From Candidatus Aminicenantota bacterium (lineage in GTDB: Bacteria > Acidobacteriota > Aminicenantia > Aminicenantales > Aminicenantaceae), in the NCBI GenBank assembly GCA_016926925.1, contig JAFGNQ010000253.1, forward strand, positions 1 through 13,043: a stretch of 13,043 nucleotides of DNA. The letters run 5' to 3'. Shown in pieces: positions 1 to 6,094 of this stretch. Below the pieces are notes generated by a model. That model was not told the origin of the DNA and ran no database searches. It saw only the letters and a list, made by a program, of their open reading frames with translations. How positions within the stretch are numbered: the first letter of the stretch is position 1; each line of letters opens with the position of its first letter. A program made the translations under genes and the position numbers.

Positions 1-314
1 ATGCCGCCATTGCGCAGTACGACGATCTTAAAAAGGACTATCCGAAGGAGTACAATTTTCGGCCTATCGAGCTCATCAGATTGGGAAATCATTTGCTCGA
101 GAAACTGAAGGATATCGATGGCGCCATAAAGATTTTGGAATTCAGTGTCAAGGAAAATCCGAAGTTTTCGTACGGCTATGCGGCTCTTGCCGAAGCTTAC
201 CTTGAAAAAGGGGATAAAAATCTGGCCATAAAAAACTACGCCAAGGTTCTGGAGCTGGATTCCAAAAACAGAAACGCCCTCGAAAAACTGAATGAAATTA
301 TCAAGGAAGAATAG
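1..314 (+). CDS. TPR-repeat protein, 3' end only
   Basis: The reading frame is open from the left edge (first complete codon at base 3) to a TAG at 312-314, giving 103 visible residues, so the start lies outside the window. The TTG at 81 is an in-frame leucine and not a convincing start. The sequence holds about two tetratricopeptide repeats: one around 'GNHLLEKLKDIDGAIKILEF' and a clear one from 'YGYAALAEAYLEKGDKNLAI' into 'KNYAKVLELDSKN'. The segment 'YPKEYNFRPIELIRLGNHLL' followed by such repeats is familiar as the C-terminal tail of bacterial serine hydrolases and similar secreted enzymes. I infer a protein-protein interaction tail on a larger enzyme that cannot be identified from this piece. 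The gene converges on the next one. Confidence 0.8.
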   Translation, partial: AAIAQYDDLKKDYPKEYNFRPIELIRLGNHLLEKLKDIDGAIKILEFSVKENPKFSYGYAALAEAYLEKGDKNLAIKNYAKVLELDSKNRNALEKLNEIIKEE

Positions 315-364
315 CTTGTCCGATTTATTCGGATGATCCTGCGGCATCCGGTTTTATGGTAACT

Positions 365-392
365 GGAAGGACTTCCTGTCTTTTGTATTCAT
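365..392 (+). terminator. possible weak terminator after the TPR gene
   Basis: GGAAG (365-369) and CTTCC (372-376) form a short hairpin followed by a T-rich run (TGTCTTTTGTATT). It sits 50 bases after the TPR stop and before the convergent protease gene. The stem is short and the loop very tight, so this is a weak call. Confidence 0.25.
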
Positions 393-413
393 TTGTTTTC
401 AGACTCCATCCAT

Positions 414-1145
414 TCAAAGCAGCCCCTTGTCGAGGTTGAAGAATATGATCAGAAAAGCGGAGGTGTCATACAGGCCGTGAATCAGAATGGGAACCCAAAG
501 GCTTCGCCTCGACATAAAAAAAACCAGGGCGTAGGCAAGACCGATGATCCCGGTAAGAATAACGCCTGTGATCCCTTGGTAGGTGTGGCCGAGTCCAAAG
601 AGGATTGAAGTTGCCGTCACGGCGACGACCCATCCCATAATTTTATTTTTAAAGGGTCTTGCAAGGGTGTGCATGACGTACCCGCGAAACACCATCTCTT
701 CGCCGAAAGCTGCCAGGGTCCAGACGATGACCAATCCTATGATGAGGGCGGAAATATTGCCCCTCAGGATATCGAACTGGCTGGCATCCACCGGCATGCC
801 CGTTATTCTCTTGACTAGAGGTCCGAGGATGAGATTTATAAGGATATGGAATCCGATCGTCCCCACAACAGCGAAACCCAGAGTTTTAATCCAGCTTTTT
901 GGCTTTTTAAGGCCGAAGTCGCGCCACCGAAGTCGTTGGAGCCACATCTGTGTGCGCAGGAGTGCCCAGGCGACGGCAATCCCCCCCAGGGACAAGGGAA
1001 TACTGCCTGTTTTATTGCCCGCCCATAACACAATTCCTGCGATAAGCAGGACTAATGCCGTGGCCGACCAAGCTGCCATGAGCTTTTCATTCAGGAGTTT
1101 TCCTAAGCGGTCACGAATGCGGGAGCCGTCTGTAATTTCCGTCAT
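414..1145 (-). CDS. CPBP family intramembrane metalloprotease
   Basis: This 243-residue, strongly hydrophobic protein has several predicted membrane segments (about 25-45, 50-65, 85-110, 130-148, 172-210 and 216-238). It carries the three motifs of the CPBP (CAAX protease and bacteriocin-processing, Abi) family: the Glu-Glu motif 'EEMVFRGY' with E149, E150 and R154, the second motif 'FGLGH' with H187, and the third motif 'HGLYD' with H223 and D227. In the family these residues bind the catalytic metal or activate water inside the membrane. The ATG is preceded by AGGGAG at good spacing. It lies 110 bases downstream of the ADP-ribosylglycohydrolase gene and may be cotranscribed with it. The substrate cannot be told from the sequence; known relatives process prenylated proteins or peptides, or act in bacteriocin immunity. 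Confidence 0.9.
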   Translation of the reverse strand: MTEITDGSRIRDRLGKLLNEKLMAAWSATALVLLIAGIVLWAGNKTGSIPLSLGGIAVAWALLRTQMWLQRLRWRDFGLKKPKSWIKTLGFAVVGTIGFHILINLILGPLVKRITGMPVDASQFDILRGNISALIIGLVIVWTLAAFGEEMVFRGYVMHTLARPFKNKIMGWVVAVTATSILFGLGHTYQGITGVILTGIIGLAYALVFFMSRRSLWVPILIHGLYDTSAFLIIFFNLDKGLL

Positions 1146-1255
1146 TTCCTTCTCCCTGTTGGCTCATTGCGAAAATAATGGCCCACCCCTTTCGATTCAT
1201 AAACGCTGTCTTCATCCGATAGTCATAAGTGAAATGAACCGTATGAATATTCCCT

Positions 1256-2185
1256 TCATAAGGCAGGAGATCTTCTCTCAAGAAGCTTTAAGGCCAAGTG
1301 TTCGATATGGGACCTGTTTTCAAGCTTGACTCTCCAATCGAGAGGAATGGATTCGAGACCCAGGTAGGCTCCGGATAGGGCGCCGGACATGGCCCCCAGG
1401 GTGTCCCTATCCCCCCCGTTGAGGATGGCGCAGAAAAGGCATTCAGCATAGGATTCTGGATGATGGAGGAAACTAAAGAGCGCAAAAGGCAGAGATTCGT
1501 GAGCTGTGACGGATCGTCCGATTTGTTGGGCTGCGTGCATGGGCGAGGAATTGTCCTCCAAAAGCCTTTGGAGAAGATGAAGCTTATTTTTCATTTCCGG
1601 TGTTGCGGCAAATGCGATCAAGTTTTCGATGAAATCCTTTATTGGGAATTCTTCTTCGGGATCGAAGTTTAGGGCAAGCGCTACAGCTTTGGACTGAACA
1701 GCTGCTCCGTCGATCCCGATGGGATGGGAGTGGGTGACGGATGCGGATAAGCGTGCTTGTTCATAGAGATTGGTTGCATCATGGAAAAACAAGCCGACGG
1801 GAGCGGCCCGCATGGCTGCTCCGTTGCCGAACGAACCTTTGCCCCCAAAAAGCGATTTAGCGGCATCGATGTAGGGAACAGCTGTCCTGTCGACAATAGA
1901 GAATATTGTCGGAGGCCCTGATGCGTAGCCTCGCCAGGGTTCGTTCCGGAAGTTTTGCTTGAATGTATCTCCCAGATCCTGTGGATCCAAACCGCCGGTT
2001 TTTATGATCGATGCAGCAGTTCCGACGGTCATCGCCGTATCGTCCGTATAGATAAAATTCTTCATGATTTCCAGTTTGTGCAGAAGGTGGTCTTTACTGG
2101 AAAAATGGAAGGCAAGCTCACCAATGGCATCACCAAGCGCACTGCCGATGAGGCTGCCTAAAAATTTATTCTTCATATCCATCAT
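1256..2185 (-). CDS. ADP-ribosylglycohydrolase family protein, ARH3/DraG-like
   Basis: This 309-residue hydrolase is of the family that removes ADP-ribose from proteins, nucleic acids or small molecules using two magnesium ions. The all-helical family motifs are visible in order: 'GSALGDAIG' (14-22), 'YTDDTAM' (46-52, first metal aspartates D48 and D49), 'GKGSFGNGAAMRAAPVG' (115-131), 'THSHPIGIDGA' (151-161) and 'GGDRDTLGAMSGALSGAY' (257-274, D259, D261 and T262). The spacing and the 'RGYASG', 'GKGSFGNG' and 'GGDxDT' elements match human ARH3 more closely than nitrogenase-type DraG. I chose the ATG at 2185 because GGAAAG lies 7 bases upstream; a TTG at 2239 would add 18 residues but has no ribosome site and no family match. 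The glutamate normally found four residues after 'GDxxG' is Phe here, with a Glu directly after the glycine instead. It sits downstream of glnS on the same strand; no macrodomain or ADP-ribosyltransferase partner is visible. Confidence 0.88.
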   Translation of the reverse strand: MMDMKNKFLGSLIGSALGDAIGELAFHFSSKDHLLHKLEIMKNFIYTDDTAMTVGTAASIIKTGGLDPQDLGDTFKQNFRNEPWRGYASGPPTIFSIVDRTAVPYIDAAKSLFGGKGSFGNGAAMRAAPVGLFFHDATNLYEQARLSASVTHSHPIGIDGAAVQSKAVALALNFDPEEEFPIKDFIENLIAFAATPEMKNKLHLLQRLLEDNSSPMHAAQQIGRSVTAHESLPFALFSFLHHPESYAECLFCAILNGGDRDTLGAMSGALSGAYLGLESIPLDWRVKLENRSHIEHLALKLLERRSPAL

Positions 2186-2291
2186 GGCTTTTCTTTCCGG
2201 CTTCGTATCTACGGTACCATAGAAACTCAAGGGTGACAATCCGGATGGCAGATAAGGTTGCTATCCCCATGGAAACGAGCATAAAATGCAT
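2166..2291 (-). CDS. possible small single-span membrane protein
   Basis: An open frame of 41 residues starts at ATG 2291 and ends in TAA at 2166. It has a hydrophobic stretch (about residues 3-24, 'MLVSMGIATLSAIRIVTLEF') followed by a basic and polar tail ('WYRRYEAGKKSHDGYEE'), the pattern of a single-span membrane protein with its C-terminus in the cytoplasm. It fills the otherwise empty gap between the glnS stop (2364) and the hydrolase start, and its stop overlaps the hydrolase start by 20 bases, as coupled genes often do. Against it: no good ribosome site is seen before the first Met (only GGAAAAG about 12 bases away), Met4 or Met8 are alternatives, and I recognise no family. It may also be a chance open frame. 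Confidence 0.35.
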   Translation of the reverse strand: MHFMLVSMGIATLSAIRIVTLEFLWYRRYEAGKKSHDGYEE

Positions 2292-2363
2292 GAAGCCGGG
2301 CCGACTTTTCCATTCCGCTTGGCTTCTGCAGCAGCTTTGGCCTGAGCTTTGGATCGCGCAATC

Positions 2364-4124
2364 CTATGGCAATTCGGATTTTTTATCTGTCATAGATTTC
2401 TCGATCTTCGCCCAGGTGTCTCGTAGAGTAACGGTGCGGTTGAATACAAGGTTCTCTTCCGTCGAGTCCGGATCCACACAGAAATAACCCTGTCTCAAGA
2501 ATTGGAACCGGTCTCCGGGAGACGCCGTCTCCAGACCGGGTTCTGCCTTGCAGGATTTAAGGGTGATGAGGGATTCAGGATTGAGATAATCTCTGAATGT
2601 GGTGCCTTCTTCCACCTCATTCGGATTTTCAACTGTGAAGAGATGGTTGTAAAGCCGGACTTCCATATCCAGCGCATGAGAAGCTGAAACCCAGTGGAGG
2701 GTGCCCATGACTTTGCGCCCGTCTTTTGACCATCCCCCCTTAGTCTCGGGATCATAAGTGCAGTGTATTTCTAAGATATCACCGCTCTTATCGTCTTTGA
2801 CCACGTTCGTACATTTAATGTAGAAAGCATGTTTCAGCCGGACCTCTCGTCCTGGAGCCAACCGGAAGTACTTTTTAGGTGCGTCTTCCCGGAAATCTTC
2901 CCGCTCGATGTAAAGAACTTTCGAAAATGGAATTTTTCTTGTGCCCATGCTTTCGTCTTCAGGATTGTTGACCGCATCCAGCTCTTCGACTTGCCCTTCA
3001 GGGTAGTTGTCGATAACGATTTTTATCGGCCTCAGAACGACCATCACTCTCTGGGCGCGTAGGTTTAGATCGGCACGAAGGCAGTGTTCAAGCAGTGCGA
3101 TATCGACCATGCTCTCTCTCTTTGCCAGTCCTATGCGGTCGCAAAAATCGCTGACGGCCTCTGGTGTGAAACCGCGTCGTCTCAAACCCGAAATTGTGGG
3201 CATCCGCGGATCGTTCCAACCGGAGACATATCCTTCCGAGACCAGCTGCAGGAGCTTCCTCTTGCTCATAACCGTGTAGCTCATGTTCAAGCGGGCGAAC
3301 TCGATTTGTCTGGACGGAAAGATACCCAGCTGTTCAATAAACCAGTTATAGAGAGGCCGGTGATCCTCAAACTCCAAAGTGCAGAGCGAGTAGGTGATGC
3401 CTTCAATTGAATCCGACTGTCCGTGGGCCCAGTCATAGGTGGGGTAGATGCACCATGCATCTCCAGTCCTGTGATGTTCGGCATGGAGAATTCTATACAT
3501 GACAGGATCTCTCAGGTTCAGGTTTCCGGAGGACATGTCGATCTTGGCTCGGAGGGTGCGTGTTCCATCGGGAAATTCACCCTTTCGCATACGGCGGAAC
3601 AGGTCCAGATTCTCTTCAACCGGTCTATTCCGGTAAGGGCTCTCCTTTCCGGGTTCCGTCAGTGTCCCTCTGTATTCGCGGATTTCATCCGCACTCAAAT
3701 CGTCGATATAGGCCTTTCCTTTATTGATCAGCACGATGGCGAACTCGTAGATCTTTTCGAAATAGTCCGAAGCATAAAACTCTCTGTCTTCCCAGTCGAA
3801 ACCCAGCCATCGGATGTCCTCTTTTATAGATTCCACGTATTCCGTTTCTTCTTTTGTGGGATTGGTGTCGTCATACCGCAGGTTGCACAGGCCGTTGTAC
3901 TCCTTGGCAAGGCCGAAATTGAGACAGATGGATTTGGCATGGCCGATGTGTAAGTAGCCGTTCGGCTCAGGCGGAAATCGTGTGTGCACCCGGCCATCGT
4001 TTTTTTTATTTTTGATATCTTCGTCAATAATCGTTCTGATAAAATCGAGAGATAGAGCTGACTCGTCAGTTCTATCCGGACTCGTTTTTTTCTTATTTTC
4101 TTTATTTTCAGGTGAAGTGTTCAT
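2364..4124 (-). CDS. glnS: glutaminyl-tRNA synthetase
   Basis: This class I aminoacyl-tRNA synthetase charges tRNA-Gln with glutamine directly. It is 586 residues from the chosen ATG and collinear with E. coli GlnRS (554 residues) over nearly its whole length. The '[15 protein letters not shown]' signature (51-65, HIGH at 59-62), 'VMSKRKL' (285-291, the KMSKS equivalent), '[14 protein letters not shown]' (305-318) and the two anticodon-binding beta-barrels to '[14 protein letters not shown]' (561-574) are all present. The extras are a 25-residue polar N-terminal tail and a 12-residue C-terminal tail. The frame stays open up to a TTG at 4181, but family homology starts near residue 26 of the ATG form and the ATG at 4124 lies next to a promoter-like sequence, so ATG 4124 is preferred. 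No Shine-Dalgarno is visible. Having GlnRS implies that this cell does not rely only on the GatCAB amidation route. Confidence 0.96.
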   Translation of the reverse strand: MNTSPENKENKKKTSPDRTDESALSLDFIRTIIDEDIKNKKNDGRVHTRFPPEPNGYLHIGHAKSICLNFGLAKEYNGLCNLRYDDTNPTKEETEYVESIKEDIRWLGFDWEDREFYASDYFEKIYEFAIVLINKGKAYIDDLSADEIREYRGTLTEPGKESPYRNRPVEENLDLFRRMRKGEFPDGTRTLRAKIDMSSGNLNLRDPVMYRILHAEHHRTGDAWCIYPTYDWAHGQSDSIEGITYSLCTLEFEDHRPLYNWFIEQLGIFPSRQIEFARLNMSYTVMSKRKLLQLVSEGYVSGWNDPRMPTISGLRRRGFTPEAVSDFCDRIGLAKRESMVDIALLEHCLRADLNLRAQRVMVVLRPIKIVIDNYPEGQVEELDAVNNPEDESMGTRKIPFSKVLYIEREDFREDAPKKYFRLAPGREVRLKHAFYIKCTNVVKDDKSGDILEIHCTYDPETKGGWSKDGRKVMGTLHWVSASHALDMEVRLYNHLFTVENPNEVEEGTTFRDYLNPESLITLKSCKAEPGLETASPGDRFQFLRQGYFCVDPDSTEENLVFNRTVTLRDTWAKIEKSMTDKKSELP

Positions 4125-4131
4125 AATATAA

Positions 4132-4159
4132 ATGATAGTCGATTTTACGATTTTATCAA
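4132..4159 (-). promoter_or_regulatory. predicted sigma-70-type promoter of glnS
   Basis: On the minus strand TTGATA (4159-4154) is followed after 16 bases by TATCAT (4137-4132), each matching five of six consensus positions. The expected transcription start falls at 4124-4126, on or one to two bases before the A of the glnS ATG. This predicts a leaderless or nearly leaderless message, in agreement with the missing ribosome site. Confidence 0.55.
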
Positions 4160-4260
4160 GCAGAAAGGATTCGATCTCCAAAATCCATATGGGCCTAATG
4201 CAGCAGAAACCACAGTTTTACGGGTGGTATTGAAATGGGAATCGACCCGAGTCAGATAGA

Positions 4261-5508
4261 CTAATCGTCTAAGGTGTGTACGAGAAGTCCGCTTCTCAAC
4301 TTCGGCTCGAACCAGGTTGTCTTCGGAGGCATGACTTTTCCGGCATCGGCGATGTTCATCAACTCGTGGATGGAGACAGGGTGCATGGCAAATGCAACCC
4401 TGAATTTTCCGCTGTCGACCAGGCGTACGAGTTCTTCCAATCCTCTGATCCCACCGATGAAGTCGATGTCATCGCTCGTCCTGGGATCGTCAATCCCGAA
4501 AAAAGGAGCGAGCAGGTTTTTTTGGAGAATGGAGATGTCGAGGCTCATTACCGGGTCGGAATGATCGATCAAGCCCGGCTTGATCGTCAGATTAAACCAT
4601 TCTCTGTCCATATACATCCCTATCTCGCCTTTTCGGGCAGGCCTATAAGGATTGGCTCCCTTTTTCTCCACTGTGAAAATTTCCTTCAGCGCTGCGAACA
4701 ATTCTTCTTCGGTGCGGCCGTTCATGTGTTTGAGCACGCGGTTGTAATCCATGATCTGAAGCTGCTTATCAGGGAATAATACTGCAAGAAAAAAATTGTA
4801 TTCCTCATCGCCCCTGTGGGAAGGATTTGCATTCCGTCTCATATTGGCGACACGGGCTGCAGAAGCGGACCTGTGGTGTCCGTCGGCAACGTAGAGGTAG
4901 TCAATCTTTGCGAATTCGGAAATGATCGCGTCCGAGATACTCTCGTCTTCTATGATCCAAACTGTATGTCCTATGTCGTCATCGGCGACGAAATCATAGA
5001 CTGGGTCGGATTTGCAGGTCTGTTCGACGCAACTGTTGATGGCATCTAACGCTTTGTAGGTCAGAAAGATCGGGCCTGCATTGGCGTTGGTGATATCCAC
5101 ATGCTTGATTCTGTCTTGTTCCTTGGCAGGTCGTGTGTGTTCGTGTTTTCTAATGATGTCCTTGTCGTAATCATCGACAGATACGCAGCCTACGATCCCA
5201 TACTGCTCCCGGCCTTTCATGGTCTGGCGGTAGATATAGAGTTTAGGCTCTTCTTCCTGAACGAGGGTTCCCTCTCTTTTGAACTTTTCGAAATTCTCTT
5301 TGGCCTTATTATAGACCGGTTGAGAATACAAGTCGGTCTCCGAAGGAAGGTCGATCTCCGGCTTGACCACATGAAGAAAGGAATACGGATTGTTTTCAGC
5401 GAGCGCTCTGGCTTCCTCGCTGGAGACGACATCATAAGGGTAGGAGGCGACTTGCTTCTCAAGCCCTTTTTTCGGCCGCCAGGCTTTGAATTTTTTTAAA
5501 ACTGCCAT
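4261..5508 (-). CDS. DUF1015 (COG4198) family protein, function unknown
   Basis: This is a 415-residue soluble protein of the conserved DUF1015 family. Recognisable signatures are the N-terminal 'YPYDVVSSEEAR' (23-34), 'RKHEHTRPAKEQDR' (120-133), 'YVADGHHRSASAA' (206-218), and the typical C-terminal 'MPPKTTWFEPKLRSGLLVH' (393-411). The DGHHR element resembles the phosphate-handling motif of ParB-like proteins such as the archaeal free-serine kinase, and relatives are often found near serine biosynthesis genes; both points are recalled family knowledge and not shown by this sequence. No serA or serC is visible here, and the nearest same-strand genes are glnS downstream and the redox operon upstream. 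AGGAG lies 8 bases before the ATG. A terminator and a 200-base gap separate it from the redox operon, so it probably has its own promoter. The biochemical role is unknown. Confidence 0.9.
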   Translation of the reverse strand: MAVLKKFKAWRPKKGLEKQVASYPYDVVSSEEARALAENNPYSFLHVVKPEIDLPSETDLYSQPVYNKAKENFEKFKREGTLVQEEEPKLYIYRQTMKGREQYGIVGCVSVDDYDKDIIRKHEHTRPAKEQDRIKHVDITNANAGPIFLTYKALDAINSCVEQTCKSDPVYDFVADDDIGHTVWIIEDESISDAIISEFAKIDYLYVADGHHRSASAARVANMRRNANPSHRGDEEYNFFLAVLFPDKQLQIMDYNRVLKHMNGRTEEELFAALKEIFTVEKKGANPYRPARKGEIGMYMDREWFNLTIKPGLIDHSDPVMSLDISILQKNLLAPFFGIDDPRTSDDIDFIGGIRGLEELVRLVDSGKFRVAFAMHPVSIHELMNIADAGKVMPPKTTWFEPKLRSGLLVHTLDD

Positions 5509-5695
5509 GAGTGGCTCCTTTGTAAAAATAAATTCCTATTTTCCCCTTGATAGGTCAAATTTTCAAGTGCTTTTTCACTTTCGTTTCCATCTTTTGCAGG
5601 AATTTCTCCTATACGGAGCTTAGAGCTGAGAGCAAGGATTTAATGCTTCTTAATCTTTCTGAGAAGGTATGGGTTTCGAAAAAATGAGATGGAGG

Positions 5696-5731
5696 AAGAA
5701 AATAAGGGGCTTCCCTTTGTGGGTAAGCCCC
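5696..5731 (-). terminator. rho-independent terminator of the redox operon
   Basis: On the minus strand GGGGCTTACCC (5731-5721) pairs with GGGAAGCCCC (5715-5706) around a five-base ACAAA loop, with one bulged A, followed by TTATTTTCTT (5705-5696). It lies about 120 bases after the RRM stop and terminates transcription coming from the ferredoxin, NuoF-GltD and RRM genes. Confidence 0.8.
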
Positions 5732-5750
5732 TCGGATTATTGGAAAGCCT

Positions 5751-5789
5751 AGATTGTTCCGCTCTCAGGATTACCGGTTAGAACAATCT
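5751..5789. repeat. 9-bp inverted repeat in the RRM 3' region
   Basis: AGATTGTTC (5751-5759) and GAACAATCT (5781-5789) are perfect inverted arms around a 21-base spacer that itself contains the palindrome ACCGGT. On the minus-strand transcript this would be a hairpin between the RRM stop and the terminator. No T-run follows, so it is not itself an intrinsic terminator. Its function is unknown. Confidence 0.5.
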
Positions 5790-5850
5790 TTTGCTTTACA
5801 GCTCTGGCTTCTCTCCAATGGCTTTTATCGGATTTTTTCCGCTTTTTCCC

Positions 5851-6093
5851 TCAATACTGCAGCTGTTCATCCGCATATTTGACACGGATGACGCGTTCCA
5901 GGAAATTGGACCCGTCGAGCGCTTTCTTTGCATTAACAGCTTCGGCGACGTTATTCATCTCCACATAACCGTATCCGGTGCCCTCGATCATATTGATTGT
6001 CTGTACCCGGCCGTGTTTACCGAAGAGATCGCGCAAATGGTTTTTTGTCGCCATACAGTAAAGGTTGCCGATGTAAAGTTTTTTTCCAGGCAT
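5851..6093 (-). CDS. RRM-type RNA-binding protein
   Basis: An 80-residue protein made of a single RNA recognition motif. RNP2 is 'KLYIGNL' (5-11) and RNP1 is 'GYGYVEM' (40-46), with the aromatic Tyr7, Tyr41 and Tyr43 that stack on RNA bases, and the domain is complete through 'RVIRVKYADEQ'. Bacterial single-RRM proteins act as RNA chaperones or cold-shock proteins; the targets here are unknown. The start ATG is one base after the TGA of the NuoF-GltD gene, and GGAGG lies inside the last codons of that gene, so translation is probably coupled. Behind the RRM's own TGA (5853-5851) the same frame stays open for 33 codons encoding a basic tail (begins 'GKKRKKSDKSHWREARA') up to a TAG at 5749-5751. 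This may be a relic, a recent stop mutation, or readthrough. Confidence 0.92.
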   Translation of the reverse strand: MPGKKLYIGNLYCMATKNHLRDLFGKHGRVQTINMIEGTGYGYVEMNNVAEAVNAKKALDGSNFLERVIRVKYADEQLQY

Positions 6094-6094
6094 A

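Larger units (their letters stand above)
5509..5850. other. intergenic region between DUF1015 and RRM genes
   Basis: These 342 bases hold, from the right: an in-frame open extension behind the RRM stop (5850 down to the TAG at 5749-5751), a 9-bp inverted repeat, and the minus-strand terminator of the redox operon. About 170 AT-rich bases in front of the DUF1015 gene presumably contain its promoter, but I cannot name convincing -35 and -10 boxes; TTGAAA and TTGACC occur around 5550-5570 on the minus strand without a good partner. Short plus-strand frames near 5684-5775 overlap the terminator and look like chance. Confidence 0.6.

Noticed and set aside
583..1329. 248-residue plus-strand open frame across the protease gene
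   Set aside because: It is antisense to the well-supported CPBP protease, has no recognisable domain and an unlikely composition, so it is a shadow frame.
2186..2239. N-terminal extension of the ADP-ribosylglycohydrolase from a TTG start
   Set aside because: There is no ribosome site before the TTG, and the ATG at 2185 has GGAAAG at 7 bases; family homology begins just after that ATG.
3423..3953. 176-residue plus-strand open frame inside glnS
   Set aside because: It lies entirely antisense to the conserved GlnRS catalytic region and has no ribosome site or family signature.
5684..5775. Short plus-strand frames with GGAGG-like sequence near 5690
   Set aside because: They run across the minus-strand terminator hairpin and encode only 22-28 residues with no similarity I recognise.
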